Below, piece by piece: positions 26,605 through 36,070 of a stretch of 64,000 nucleotides of DNA. A program made the position numbers and the translations under genes. Positions within the stretch are counted from its first letter, which is position 1. Each line of letters starts with the position of its first letter. Where the stretch lies: NCBI GenBank assembly GCA_030148005.1, contig JASBUI010000004.1:62001-126000 (forward strand), written 5' to 3'. The DNA comes from Paracoccaceae bacterium. Lineage in GTDB: Bacteria; Pseudomonadota; Alphaproteobacteria; Rhodobacterales; Rhodobacteraceae. The notes below the pieces were generated by a model. It had not been told where the DNA came from and made no database searches. It saw only the letters and a program-made list of their open reading frames with translations.

Positions 26605-29600
26605 ATGGCCGGTCGTCTGACATCTACTGCAAGCGGCATCCTTTCGTATTTCACGCGGCACCGCACCGCATCCAACCTGTTGCTGGTTATCCTGATCGTT
26701 CTTGGCCTGACCGCCTTTCCAAGGATGCGGGCCCAGTTTTTCCCTGATGTCATCGTTGATAGCGTGTCGGTGAACGTCGCGTGGTCAGGCGCAGGGGCAG
26801 AGGACGTGGACGCGGCAATCGTTCAGGTGCTTGAGCCTGCGCTTTTGCAGGTCGAGGGCGTTTCGGGCGCGACATCAATCTCTTCGGAAGGGCGCGGGCG
26901 GATTTCGCTGGAGTTTGAACCGGGCTGGGATATGGGCCGCGCTGCGGATGATGTTCAGGTCGCGGTCGATAGCGTTACGACGCTTCCAAGTGAGGCTGAT
27001 GCGCCGGTCGTGCGCCGGGGCGCGTGGCGCGACCGCGTCACGGATGTGGTGATCACAGGCCCTGTTGCCCCCGATCAATTGGGCCGTTTTGCCGACGAAT
27101 TGGTCGTGCGCCTTTTCTCGGCCGGTGTGACCCGGACAACGATCCGCGGCGTTGCATCGCCCGAGACGGTGGTTGAGGTTCCGTCGCTTGCGCTGATCAA
27201 GAACCGCGTCACCATGCGCGAGATTGCCGCCGCCATCGCCGAAGAGGCCCAGTCCGATCCGGCCGGAGATGTGGCAAGCGGAAACGCACGTGTCCGAACA
27301 GGTGTGGCCAAGCGGTCCGCCGATCAGATCGGGGCAATCGTTTTGCGTTCGAACCCCGATGGTTCGAAGCTTTTGGTTTCGGATGTGGGCCGTGTTCTGG
27401 TTGGGCAGGTGGACCGGGATCGCGCCTATTTCGTCGGCGAGAACCCGGCGATGTCGGTGCGTGTGGACCGGTCTGATCGCGGCGATGCCATCGATATTCA
27501 GGCGCAAGTCGAAAAGGTCGCCAAAGAGATGGAGGCCACGCTGCCGCAAGGCGTGTCGGTCGATCTGATCCGAACGCGGGCCGAGGCGATCTCGGGCCGG
27601 CTTAAGCTGCTTTTGGACAATGGTCTTTTGGGCCTTGGTCTGGTTGTGGGGCTGTTGTTTTTGTTTCTGAACGCGCGCACGGCTTTCTGGGTGGCGGCCG
27701 GAATTCCAGTGGCGATGCTGACCGCGATTGCGCTGATGTATGCCGCGGGTCTGACGCTGAACGTGATATCCATCTTTGCGCTGATCATAACGCTTGGTAT
27801 CGTGGTTGATGACGCGATTGTGGTTGGTGAGCATGCCGATTTCCGCGCCCGGCGACTTAAGGAAGGCCCGGTAGAAGCGGCCGAGAACGCCGCCCGCCGC
27901 ATGGCCCTGCCTGTCTTTTCGGCAACGATCACCACGGTCATAGCTTTCTTTGGTCTCGTGGCCGTTGGCGGACATTTTGGCAGGCTGATCTCTGATATTC
28001 CCTTTACGGTGATCGCCGTTCTTCTGGCGTCATTGGTCGAATGCTTTCTGATCCTGCCCAACCACATGAGCCATGCTTTGGCGCATTCGGCCAAAGAGCA
28101 CTGGTACGACTATTCCAGCCGGGTGGTGAACCGTGGTTTCACATGGGTGCGCGACCGGGTTTTCCGAAAGGTGATGGTTTGGGTCATTCGGGCAAGGTAC
28201 CCGGTATTTGCGGGCGCCGTTGTCGTGCTGATGTCGCAAGTGGCGCTGTTTCTGGAAGGCGATGTGCAGTGGCGTTTCTTTAACGCGCCAGAGCGTTCTT
28301 CGGTGTCGGGCAATTTTGCGATGCTTCCCGGAGCGACGCGCGATGACGCGATGGAAATGATGCGCGAGATGCAGCGCGCGGCAGCGGCGGTTGCGGACCG
28401 CTATGAGGAAAAGACCGGCGTCAACGTGATCGACTATGTTCTGGCAGAAGTTGGCGGCAACACTGGCCGGGGCCTGTCAGGGGCTGAGAACAAGGACAGC
28501 AATCTGCTTGGATCAATCGCGATCGAACTGAACGATCCCGACCTGCGGCCCGGCTATTCCTCTTTCAGCTTCGTTGCCGAGTTGCAGGACGAGGTTCGCA
28601 CCCTTCCGCAAGCCGAAACGGTAAGCTTTCGTGGCTGGCGTTCCGGGCCGGGCGGCGATGCGCTTGACGTCAAGTTCTATGGCGCCGGCGCCGAGACGCT
28701 GAAGGCTGCATCAGAGGCGCTAAAAACGGCGGTATCGAAGTTTCCCGAGGTTTCGGCGGTCGAAGACACGCTGGCCTTCGACAAGGAAGAACTTATCCTT
28801 GATCTGACACCTCAGGGTCAGGCGCTGGGCTTTACCATCGACGGGCTTGGTGCGGTTCTAAGAAACCGGCTTAACGGGATCGAAGCGGCCAGTTATCCCG
28901 ATGGCCCGCGTTCGGCAACGATACGGGTTGAGCTTCCAAAGGGTGAGTTGACGGCCGATTTTCTGGAGCGCACGCAGATGCGCACGCCTTCTGGCAGCTA
29001 TGTGCCGCTTGCCGATATCGTATCGGTCAGCCAGCGCAGCGGGTTTTCCACCGTCCGGCGTGAAAACGGCATCCGCGTTGTTACCGTGTCGGGCGATGTG
29101 TCCGAAGACGATCCGGTGCGCGCGCAAGAGATCATGACCGAATTGCAGGACGTGATCCTGCCAGAGATCGAAAGCCGGTTTGGGGTATCCTACGAACTTG
29201 GCGGGCTTGCCGAGCAAGAGCGCGAGTTTCTCAGCGACGCTCTTTTGGGGTTCATGCTTTGCCTTTTGGGGATCTACCTTGTGCTTAGCTGGGTGTTTTC
29301 CAGCTGGACCCGGCCAATGGTGGTCATGGCGATTATCCCGTTCGGACTGGTCGGGGCGATTTTCGGGCACTACCTGCACGGGGTGCCGATGTCGATGTTC
29401 TCGGTCGTGGGCCTGATTGGCATGACCGGGATCATCATCAACGACAGTATCGTTCTGGTCACGACGATTGACGATTATGCAAAGGAACGCGGGTTGATCC
29501 CGGCGATCGTTGACGGTGTCGCAGACCGGTTGCGGCCGGTTTTGCTGACGACGTTGACCACGGTTCTGGGGCTTGCGCCGCTTTTGACGGAATCTTCGCA

Positions 29601-30021
29601 ACAGGCGCAGTTTCTCAAGCCCACGGTCATCACGCTGGTCTACGGGCTTGGTTTCGGAATGCTTCTGGTGCTTTTGATCGTGCCCGCGCTAATCGCCATG
29701 CAAAGGGACTTTGCAAGTACCTTCAGGTCTACGACCCGTGCGTTTGCCGTTGTGGCGCGTCGCCACAAGGTTGGGCGGGCCGCGTTCGTTCCGACCGCTT
29801 TGGTGGCGCTTTTGGCGCTTGCGGGCTTTGCCGCAACGCTTGGCGCGGTGATCTGGAATGGTGCGCTGCCGCCTGCGGTGGTGGGTCTGGTGCCGGGCTT
29901 TGCCACGCTTGCGCCCCTGTCACTGGCGCTGGGACTTTACCTTTCGGCCGTTACGGCCATCACGCTTATGGTCTTTTTCGCAACGGCGCTGATCCTTGCG
30001 CGCCGCAGGCGCCACAGGTAG
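26605..30021 (+). CDS. Efflux RND transporter permease subunit (AcrB/HAE-1-like)
   Basis: The 1138-residue proton-driven pump has the usual two halves of six membrane segments and two large periplasmic loops. TM4 has the paired proton-relay aspartates (LGIVVDDAIVVGEH), and the GMTGIIINDSIVLVTTIDD region marks TM10. The RND fold ends near residue 1035; about 100 further residues add two or three hydrophobic segments and a basic tail, longer than normal. Substrate unknown. It is coupled to the adaptor gene and ends 7 nt from a convergent gene. Confidence 0.92.
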   Translation: MAGRLTSTASGILSYFTRHRTASNLLLVILIVLGLTAFPRMRAQFFPDVIVDSVSVNVAWSGAGAEDVDAAIVQVLEPALLQVEGVSGATSISSEGRGRISLEFEPGWDMGRAADDVQVAVDSVTTLPSEADAPVVRRGAWRDRVTDVVITGPVAPDQLGRFADELVVRLFSAGVTRTTIRGVASPETVVEVPSLALIKNRVTMREIAAAIAEEAQSDPAGDVASGNARVRTGVAKRSADQIGAIVLRSNPDGSKLLVSDVGRVLVGQVDRDRAYFVGENPAMSVRVDRSDRGDAIDIQAQVEKVAKEMEATLPQGVSVDLIRTRAEAISGRLKLLLDNGLLGLGLVVGLLFLFLNARTAFWVAAGIPVAMLTAIALMYAAGLTLNVISIFALIITLGIVVDDAIVVGEHADFRARRLKEGPVEAAENAARRMALPVFSATITTVIAFFGLVAVGGHFGRLISDIPFTVIAVLLASLVECFLILPNHMSHALAHSAKEHWYDYSSRVVNRGFTWVRDRVFRKVMVWVIRARYPVFAGAVVVLMSQVALFLEGDVQWRFFNAPERSSVSGNFAMLPGATRDDAMEMMREMQRAAAAVADRYEEKTGVNVIDYVLAEVGGNTGRGLSGAENKDSNLLGSIAIELNDPDLRPGYSSFSFVAELQDEVRTLPQAETVSFRGWRSGPGGDALDVKFYGAGAETLKAASEALKTAVSKFPEVSAVEDTLAFDKEELILDLTPQGQALGFTIDGLGAVLRNRLNGIEAASYPDGPRSATIRVELPKGELTADFLERTQMRTPSGSYVPLADIVSVSQRSGFSTVRRENGIRVVTVSGDVSEDDPVRAQEIMTELQDVILPEIESRFGVSYELGGLAEQEREFLSDALLGFMLCLLGIYLVLSWVFSSWTRPMVVMAIIPFGLVGAIFGHYLHGVPMSMFSVVGLIGMTGIIINDSIVLVTTIDDYAKERGLIPAIVDGVADRLRPVLLTTLTTVLGLAPLLTESSQQAQFLKPTVITLVYGLGFGMLLVLLIVPALIAMQRDFASTFRSTTRAFAVVARRHKVGRAAFVPTALVALLALAGFAATLGAVIWNGALPPAVVGLVPGFATLAPLSLALGLYLSAVTAITLMVFFATALILARRRRHR

Positions 30022-30028
30022 CGCTTTG

Positions 30029-30856
30029 TCAGCCGTGTGGCTGGCAGCCCTGAAAGTCGAAAGTTTCGTCTTTCTGGAAAACCGTAAAGCGCAGATCGGC
30101 AGGGTCCAGGGCGAAGGGCGCGGCAGGTTCTGCGATCAGTTCCGATACGGCGATCACGTTGTCGCCATCGCGGCTGGTTTCCGGCTCTGAAACCCAGACA
30201 GCGGGATCTGCGAACTCGATCACGGCTACATCTGTATCGCCTGCCGGGGCCAGCGGGATGCGCGCGGTGACCCTAAGGCCGTCTTTCATTTCCTCGACAT
30301 TGCAGGAAACCGCGCCCTGACCAATCGTTGGCTGGGCGTCAATCGCGGCGGTAATTTCGGCGTCCTGCGCGGATTGGCCGGAAGGAAGCAGGCCTTGGAT
30401 ATCAAGGCTGACCGGAACGCAGACGTCTTCGCAGACGCCCAGATCCACGCGGGCCTTAACCTCAATCGGCTGGCCGCTGTCGCCCGGAGTGATCTGGATC
30501 GGGAAGACGACCTTGTCCTTGTAGGCGATGGTCAAAAGCCCGTTCAGCACGAACACCTTGGGCGCGGGCCATAGGATATTGACCGAGGCGATGTTACCCG
30601 ACCCTTCCCAATCAAAGGTCGGGGGGATGCCGGCGTCGCCGGGGCTGCGCCAATAGGTTTTCCACCCCTTGGCCAGCTTAAGCTCTAGCCCGGCCATGTG
30701 TGTTCCGTCAGCGGCGCGCCAGCCCGGAAGCAGCTTTGCGGTGACAAACTGATCGAAGTTTTGCGCTTGGGCATCCGACGGGCGGACCGCAAACAATGTG
30801 GCGGCGGTCATCGCGCCCAGAAGGAGGTGCTTTATCATGTTGGCGATAATAGACAT
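30029..30856 (-). CDS. Secreted DsbD N-terminal-domain-like protein
   Basis: The 275-residue protein has a signal peptide (MIKHLLLGAMTAATLFAV, cleavage near Ala-Gln-Ala) and an immunoglobulin-like domain resembling the N-terminal part of DsbD. It has a redox pair CEDVC near residue 143 (VDLGVCEDVCVPV). The DsbD membrane and thioredoxin parts are absent, so electrons would have to come from another membrane carrier such as CcdA or DsbD. The start could be ATG 30856 or ATG 30838; neither has a strong Shine-Dalgarno. It is divergent from the AlgH gene. Confidence 0.82.
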   Translation of the reverse strand: MSIIANMIKHLLLGAMTAATLFAVRPSDAQAQNFDQFVTAKLLPGWRAADGTHMAGLELKLAKGWKTYWRSPGDAGIPPTFDWEGSGNIASVNILWPAPKVFVLNGLLTIAYKDKVVFPIQITPGDSGQPIEVKARVDLGVCEDVCVPVSLDIQGLLPSGQSAQDAEITAAIDAQPTIGQGAVSCNVEEMKDGLRVTARIPLAPAGDTDVAVIEFADPAVWVSEPETSRDGDNVIAVSELIAEPAAPFALDPADLRFTVFQKDETFDFQGCQPHG

Positions 30857-30953
30857 CCGCAGCGATGATAAAAATCACAAAAGGCTGATTTCAGCGTGAA
30901 TGTGGCTTTTAGCCCTCTTGCAACCGGCCCCATGACAGCCACATGATCACAGG

Positions 30954-31529
30954 ATGGACAGATCAAGTGAAAAGATTGATTTCAGTGGCAAACTTCTGAT
31001 CGCCATGCCGGGCATGGGCGATATGCGGTTTGATCGCGCGGTTGTCTTTCTTTGCGCCCACTCTGATGACGGTGCCATGGGGCTGATCGTCAACAAGCCG
31101 TCCGAAGATCTTTCGTTCAAGGAACTGGCCGAGCAGTTGTCGATCAAGACTGGTCCGGTCGAGGTTTCGGCGCCAATTCATTTCGGCGGGCCGGTTGATC
31201 ATGGCCGGGGGTTTGTCTTGCACACATCGGACTATTTCACCGATGAAACGACGCTGGCGGTGAACGGCGGCTTTGGCATGACGGCAACGATGGACATCCT
31301 TAAGGACATCGCCGTTGGAAAAGGTCCAAAGTCATCCCTCATGGCGCTGGGCTATGCCGGATGGGGGCCGGGGCAGCTTGAAGGTGAGATCCAACAGAAC
31401 GGCTGGCTTTTGTGTGATGCAACGCCAAAGATCGTTTTTGACATGGCCAACACCGCCAAGTGGGAAGCTGCGCTGCGCACCTTGGGGGTTGATCCGGTGA
31501 CGCTTTCGGCCAGTTCCGGCCACGCTTAG
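30954..31529 (+). CDS. YqgE/AlgH family protein
   Basis: The 191-residue protein has the YqgE/AlgH (DUF179) signature: GKLLIAMPGMGD, FDRAVVFLCAHSDDGAMGLIVNKP, IHFGGPVDHGRGFVLH, and LGYAGWGPGQLEGEI. The family has a known fold but no firm biochemical role; AlgH affects alginate in Pseudomonas. It has no signal peptide and should be cytoplasmic. It ends 6 nt from the stop of the convergent Sua5 gene. Confidence 0.93.
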   Translation: MDRSSEKIDFSGKLLIAMPGMGDMRFDRAVVFLCAHSDDGAMGLIVNKPSEDLSFKELAEQLSIKTGPVEVSAPIHFGGPVDHGRGFVLHTSDYFTDETTLAVNGGFGMTATMDILKDIAVGKGPKSSLMALGYAGWGPGQLEGEIQQNGWLLCDATPKIVFDMANTAKWEAALRTLGVDPVTLSASSGHA

Positions 31530-31535
31530 GCGCCC

Positions 31536-32519
31536 TTAGGGCCGCGGCGCTGCGGCACGTTCCAGACGGTCATTGATTGCAAGGCCCAGACCTTTCCGGG
31601 GGATCGGCGCCACGGCGATCGGACCGGTATCGCGGTCCAGCCTGTGCAGATGCCGGAAAAGGTTTGCCGCCGCTTCATGAAGATCACCCGATGGCGACAG
31701 GTTCAGCGTTGCGCCGGGCGTATTGCCAAACCCCAAAAGCCGCTCTCCGGGCTGGGCGGTTTGCGCGTTCAGGCGCAGCATGGCGCGCGGCGCGTAGTGT
31801 GAGGCCAGTTGCCCCGGCGCGCTTACCGTTTCAGGATTTTCCGGCGCCACTTCAAGGTCGTGCCCAAGGCAGCGTGCAACCTCTTCGGCAGGAAGCCCGC
31901 CGGGGCGCAGAAGGACCGGCGTGTCCGACAGGCCGATAATCGTGGATTCCAGCCCCACTTCTGTCGGGCCACCGTCCAGTACCGCGTCGATCCGGCCCGA
32001 TAGCCCGTTCATGACGTGCTGGGCCCTTGTCGGGCTGATGCGACCCGACGGATTTGCCGACGGGGCAGCGATAGGGCCTGCAAAGCTTGTCAGCAGGTCC
32101 TGGGCCAATGGATGTGCCGGAACGCGGATGGCGACCGTGGGGTTGCCGGCGGTGACCAGCGGCGACAGGCCGGCATCTTCGCGCAGCGGCAGAACCAGTG
32201 TCAGCGGCCCCGGCCAAAAGGCAACCGCCAGACGCAATGCGGCATCGTTGAACCGCGCATAGGCCCGGGCCGCGCCAAGATTGGCGACATGGATGATCAG
32301 GGGATTAAAGCTTGGACGTCCCTTTGCCTCGAATATCCGGGCGACGGCCTTGCCCTGCCGGGCGTCTGCGCCCAGCCCGTAAACGGTTTCGGTTGGAAAG
32401 GCGACAAGGCCGCCCGCTGAAAGGATGCGTTCGGCCCGGCGCAGGCCCTTAGCGTCGGGCGACAGTGTTTCAGTTTTCAGCTTCATCGCTTTTGACGCTG
32501 CGTCCTTGTTGATGGCCAT
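31536..32519 (-). CDS. L-threonylcarbamoyladenylate synthase (Sua5/TsaC type)
   Basis: This enzyme makes threonylcarbamoyl-AMP from threonine, bicarbonate and ATP for the t6A37 modification of tRNA. The 327-residue product is the long Sua5 form: a YrdC domain (LVAFPTETVYGLGADA, KGRPSFNPLIIHV, GPIAAPSANPSGRISPT) followed by a Rossmann-like Sua5 domain (GQLASHYAPRAMLRL). ATG 32519 or ATG 32486 could be the start; the second begins closer to family sequence. It is divergent from an acyl-CoA dehydrogenase gene. Confidence 0.93.
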   Translation of the reverse strand: MAINKDAASKAMKLKTETLSPDAKGLRRAERILSAGGLVAFPTETVYGLGADARQGKAVARIFEAKGRPSFNPLIIHVANLGAARAYARFNDAALRLAVAFWPGPLTLVLPLREDAGLSPLVTAGNPTVAIRVPAHPLAQDLLTSFAGPIAAPSANPSGRISPTRAQHVMNGLSGRIDAVLDGGPTEVGLESTIIGLSDTPVLLRPGGLPAEEVARCLGHDLEVAPENPETVSAPGQLASHYAPRAMLRLNAQTAQPGERLLGFGNTPGATLNLSPSGDLHEAAANLFRHLHRLDRDTGPIAVAPIPRKGLGLAINDRLERAAAPRP

Positions 32520-32592
32520 GGGGCTTTGGTTAGGGTTGTCTGATAGGACGGCGTCTTACCATTTCCAAGCTATATTCCAAGGACCCTCGTGT

Positions 32593-34299
32593 ATGACCTA
32601 TCGCGCACCTGTCAACGAATACCAGTTCCTGTTCGACCATGTCGTTGATCTGGGACAAGTATCAGAAACAGAGCTTTTTGCGGACGCATCGCATGATGTG
32701 GTCGAGGCGATCCTTTTGGAAGCTGGCAAGATGTCCGAGGGTGTTCTGGCCCCACTTCAGCGAAATGGTGATATGGATCCCGCCGCTTTGGAAAATGGCG
32801 TTGTGCGCTGTTCCAAGGGGTTTGGCGAGGGGTACCGCGCGATTGCCGAAGGCGGATGGGTCGGAATGGCCGCCTCGCCCGAGCATGGGGGCATGGGCCT
32901 TCCGCAGACGGTGACGACGGCGGTCAACGAAATGATGGCCTCGGCCTGTTTGTCGCTACAGCTTAACCCGCTGATGACGCAGGGCCAGATCGAGGCGCTT
33001 GAGCATCACGCAAGTGACGAGGTTAAATCGGTTTACCTGCCCAAGCTGATATCGGGCGAATGGTCGGGCACGATGAACCTGACAGAGCCGCAGGCAGGCT
33101 CGGACGTGGGGGCGCTGCGAAGCAAGGCAGAGCCCAAGGGCGACGGTACATATGCCGTGACCGGCCAGAAGATCTTCATCAGCTGGGGTGACAATGATTT
33201 CACTGAAAACGTCTGTCACCTTGTTCTGGCTCGCTTGCCGGACGGTGGGCCGGGAACCAAGGGAATCAGCCTTTTCATGGTGCCCAAGCGTATCCCGGAT
33301 GAAAACGGACAACCCGGCGTTGCCAATTCGCTGAAAGTCGTAAGCCTTGAGCACAAGATGGGGCTTCACGGATCGCCCACTGCGGTGATGCAGTTTGATG
33401 GCGCCACGGGCTGGATGATCGGCGAGCCGCATCAAGGCATGAAGGCGATGTTCACGATGATGAACAATGCGCGTCTGGGCGTTGGCGTTCAGGGCATCGG
33501 CGTTGCCGAAGGCGCCTATCAGCATGCGCTGGCCTATGCGAGCGAACGCAAGCAGGGACCGGCGGCGGCAAGTGGCACAATCGCCGAGCATGCGGATGTG
33601 CGGCGGATGCTTTTGACCATGAAGGCCGATATCTTTGCCTCACGCGCGATTGCGCTGGCCACGGCTGTTTCGACGGATATGGCGCGCGCAACTTCTGACG
33701 GCGACTGGCAGGCGCGGGCCGCGTTCCTGACACCGATCTGCAAGGCCTTTGGAACGGATGTCGGTGCGGATGTCGCCTCGCTTGGAATTCAGGTCCATGG
33801 CGGCATGGGCTTTATCGAAGAAACGGGCGCCGCTCAGTACGCCCGCGATGTGCGCGTGACGGCGATCTACGAGGGTACCAATGGCATTCAGGCGATGGAT
33901 CTGGTCGGGCGCAAGTTGAAGGATGACGGCGAGGCCGCTTTTCGTCTGTTGGAAGAGATCGAAACGGGCGCCGAGAAAGCGCGCGAAGCCTTGCCTGCAC
34001 TGGCCGGTGCGGTCTGGGACGCGGCCGAGACGCTGCGCGAGACAACCGAATGGATGATCGCGCAGGATGACATGCAGGACCGGTTTGCAGGGGCTGTGCC
34101 TTTCTTACGGGCCTATGCGCGCGTTCTTGGCGGGCATTTCCATTTGAAGGCCGCTCAATCCGGGAACGCTGCGCAAAAGGCGCTTTCCGCGTTCTACATC
34201 GAACGGCTTATGCCGGAATACGCGGCGCTTTTAAGCCATGCGCGCGCCGGGCAGGCAGGGCTTTATGCCGTCTCGCTTGATGATCTGGTGAGCGGATGA
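32593..34299 (+). CDS. Acyl-CoA dehydrogenase, long form (DmdC/FadE-like)
   Basis: The 568-residue flavoprotein oxidises an acyl-CoA to the enoyl-CoA and should pass electrons to ETF and the ETF-QO at 44.5 kb. It has MNLTEPQAGSDVGALR, the FAD-binding GMGFIEETGAAQYARDVR, and the catalytic Glu in AIYEGTNGIQ. The length and extra C-terminal helical domain fit the group that includes methylmercaptopropionyl-CoA dehydrogenase (DmdC) of roseobacters, but the substrate cannot be fixed here. The start is ATG 32593; the frame upstream lies in the sua5 gene. Its stop overlaps the next start. Confidence 0.9.
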   Translation: MTYRAPVNEYQFLFDHVVDLGQVSETELFADASHDVVEAILLEAGKMSEGVLAPLQRNGDMDPAALENGVVRCSKGFGEGYRAIAEGGWVGMAASPEHGGMGLPQTVTTAVNEMMASACLSLQLNPLMTQGQIEALEHHASDEVKSVYLPKLISGEWSGTMNLTEPQAGSDVGALRSKAEPKGDGTYAVTGQKIFISWGDNDFTENVCHLVLARLPDGGPGTKGISLFMVPKRIPDENGQPGVANSLKVVSLEHKMGLHGSPTAVMQFDGATGWMIGEPHQGMKAMFTMMNNARLGVGVQGIGVAEGAYQHALAYASERKQGPAAASGTIAEHADVRRMLLTMKADIFASRAIALATAVSTDMARATSDGDWQARAAFLTPICKAFGTDVGADVASLGIQVHGGMGFIEETGAAQYARDVRVTAIYEGTNGIQAMDLVGRKLKDDGEAAFRLLEEIETGAEKAREALPALAGAVWDAAETLRETTEWMIAQDDMQDRFAGAVPFLRAYARVLGGHFHLKAAQSGNAAQKALSAFYIERLMPEYAALLSHARAGQAGLYAVSLDDLVSG

Positions 34300-35339
34300 A
34301 ACATTCCCGCCTTGGCATTCGCACGCCTTGGGATGAACCGCCCGCCGTAGGCGAGGCTATCGAGGTGGCCGAGGGTGTTCTTTGGATCCGCGTGCCGCTG
34401 AGAATGGCGCTGGATCATGTGAACGTCTATGCGCTGGACGATGGTGATAGCTGGACGGTCATCGACACAGGTCTGAACACAAAGGCCACGCGCGAGGTTT
34501 GGCAAAGCCTGCTTTCCGGCGCGCTGGGCGGCAAGCCCGTGGGGCGGGTCGTGATGACCCATCACCATCCCGATCACGTCGGGCTGATCGGCTGGTTCAT
34601 GACCGAGCATGGCGCAACCCTGACCGCCCCGCGTGTTCCGTGGCTGATGGCGCGGATGCTGACACTGGACTTTGAACCGACGCCCACGGCCGAGGCGATC
34701 GAGTTTAGGCGCTCGGCGGGAATGCCGGCCGAGCAGTTGCAAAAGTATCAAGCCGAACGGCCGTTCAATTTCCGCGATGTCGTGGCGCCCATCCCGCTTG
34801 GGTTCACGCGTATTGGCGAAGGTTCAACCGTTAAGATGGGCGGGCGCACATGGGATGTTCGGATCGGCAACGGCCATGCGCCTGAACATGCCACCTTCTG
34901 GAGCCGCGACGACAACCTTGTTATCGCGGGCGACCAGATTATTGCGTCCATTTCACCCAATGTCGGTGTCTATCCGCAGCAACCAAATGAAGATCCGCTT
35001 GCCGAGTGGATCGAGGCTTGCGAACGGCTGTCGCAATACGCGCGCGAAGATCACCTGGTTCTGCCGGGGCACAAGCTTGTCTTCACTGGCTTGCCGCACC
35101 GGATGAAGCAGATGATCGACAACCACGTCGGGGCGCTTTCGCGTCTGGCGGACTGGTTGAAAGTTCCGCGCACCGCCCATGAATGTTTCCCACCGCTTTT
35201 CAAGCGCGAGATTGATGCGGGCACCTATGGCCTGGCGCTGGTTGAAGCGATTGCCCATTTGAACCACTTGTACCACAAAGGAGAGATCACCCGGACCCGG
35301 CGCGAAGACGGCGCGTGGGTCTATCAGGCGAAAGGCTGA
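34296..35339 (+). CDS. MBL-fold metallo-hydrolase
   Basis: The 347-residue protein has the metallo-beta-lactamase metal motif THHHPDHVG, followed by a His in NGHAPEH and an Asp in IAGDQI, so both metal sites look intact. A C-terminal winged-helix-like region after residue 260 is typical of the LACTB2-like group. It overlaps the acyl-CoA dehydrogenase stop by 4 nt, so it may hydrolyse a thioester from the same pathway. That role is inference only. Confidence 0.88.
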   Translation: MKHSRLGIRTPWDEPPAVGEAIEVAEGVLWIRVPLRMALDHVNVYALDDGDSWTVIDTGLNTKATREVWQSLLSGALGGKPVGRVVMTHHHPDHVGLIGWFMTEHGATLTAPRVPWLMARMLTLDFEPTPTAEAIEFRRSAGMPAEQLQKYQAERPFNFRDVVAPIPLGFTRIGEGSTVKMGGRTWDVRIGNGHAPEHATFWSRDDNLVIAGDQIIASISPNVGVYPQQPNEDPLAEWIEACERLSQYAREDHLVLPGHKLVFTGLPHRMKQMIDNHVGALSRLADWLKVPRTAHECFPPLFKREIDAGTYGLALVEAIAHLNHLYHKGEITRTRREDGAWVYQAKG

Positions 35340-35342
35340 GAC

Positions 35343-35798
35343 ATGGAACGTGAGATCATGACGACGGCAGAGATTGCCGAGAATTCCGTTCTGCCAAAGT
35401 GCCATGCAGTTCACAGCGATCCCGCAACACCGGCAGAGGGCAAGCCCCTGCCCAAGGGCGTCACCGGCAAGCCGGTCAGTTCCAAAAGCCCGGCGGAATG
35501 GGCCTATGAGCGGATGATCCTATACATCAAGAATTTCGAAGAACAGCTGGATGGCGAGCAAGAGGTCGCAATGGGCTTTACCGGCGGCGATGCAGGCGTT
35601 CTGCGGATTGAAGGGATGGGCTTTTTCGATCCTGACATGGTGACCTTCTATGGCTCGGATCAGGCCGGGACGAAGACGCAGCTTATTCAGCATGTAAGCC
35701 AGCTGAATGTATTGCTACGCGCGCTGCCCAAGGCAACGCAGGAACGCGAAGCCAACAGGATCGGTTTTCGGCTGGCGCAGGATCTGGAGAATAAATAA
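35343..35798 (+). CDS. Conserved hypothetical protein
   Basis: The 151-residue soluble protein has a Pro-rich N-terminus and a compact C-terminal part (SPAEWAYERMILYIKNFEEQLD, FYGSDQAGTKTQLIQHVSQLN). I know similar proteins only as uncharacterised ones from alphaproteobacteria. AAAGG at 35331-35335 gives a 7-nt spacing to ATG 35343. It follows the MBL gene after 3 nt and is probably the last gene of that operon. No function can be proposed. Confidence 0.8.
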   Translation: MEREIMTTAEIAENSVLPKCHAVHSDPATPAEGKPLPKGVTGKPVSSKSPAEWAYERMILYIKNFEEQLDGEQEVAMGFTGGDAGVLRIEGMGFFDPDMVTFYGSDQAGTKTQLIQHVSQLNVLLRALPKATQEREANRIGFRLAQDLENK

Positions 35799-35899
35799 GC
35801 AACAATCGCTGCCTGCGCCGATTTGTGCCATTTGTACCCCGTGACAGAGCCGCATGAATCGCGTAATCGAATGTAAATTTGGATCGAAAGGACGACGGT

Positions 35900-36034
35900 A
35901 TGGCCGCCCACAAGCATGGCGAGATGGATATCTCGGTACAGGAAAAGACTTTTGACGGATTCATGAGGTTCGTAACCAAAACGGTTATCGTGATCCTCGT
36001 ATCCCTGGTACTTCTCTACCTCATCAACGGCTGA
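35900..36034 (+). CDS. aa3-type cytochrome c oxidase subunit IV (44 aa)
   Basis: The 44-residue protein fits the bacterial aa3 oxidase subunit IV family: a short polar N-terminus with HGEMDISVQEKTFDGFMRF, then a single transmembrane helix (VIVILVSLVLLYLING). This tiny subunit sits beside the core oxidase in the inner membrane. The other oxidase genes are not in the window, and an unlinked location is common in Rhodobacterales. AAAGGA lies about 8 nt before the ATG. Confidence 0.85.
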   Translation: MAAHKHGEMDISVQEKTFDGFMRFVTKTVIVILVSLVLLYLING

Positions 36035-36070
36035 TCGCGTGCTTGCTAAACGTGCGCTTCTGCCCTGGTC

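Noticed and set aside
26875-27975. A 366-codon minus-strand frame inside the RND pump gene
   Set aside because: The pump sequence is continuous and motif-complete on the plus strand; the antisense product is His/Arg/Asn-rich and shadow-like.
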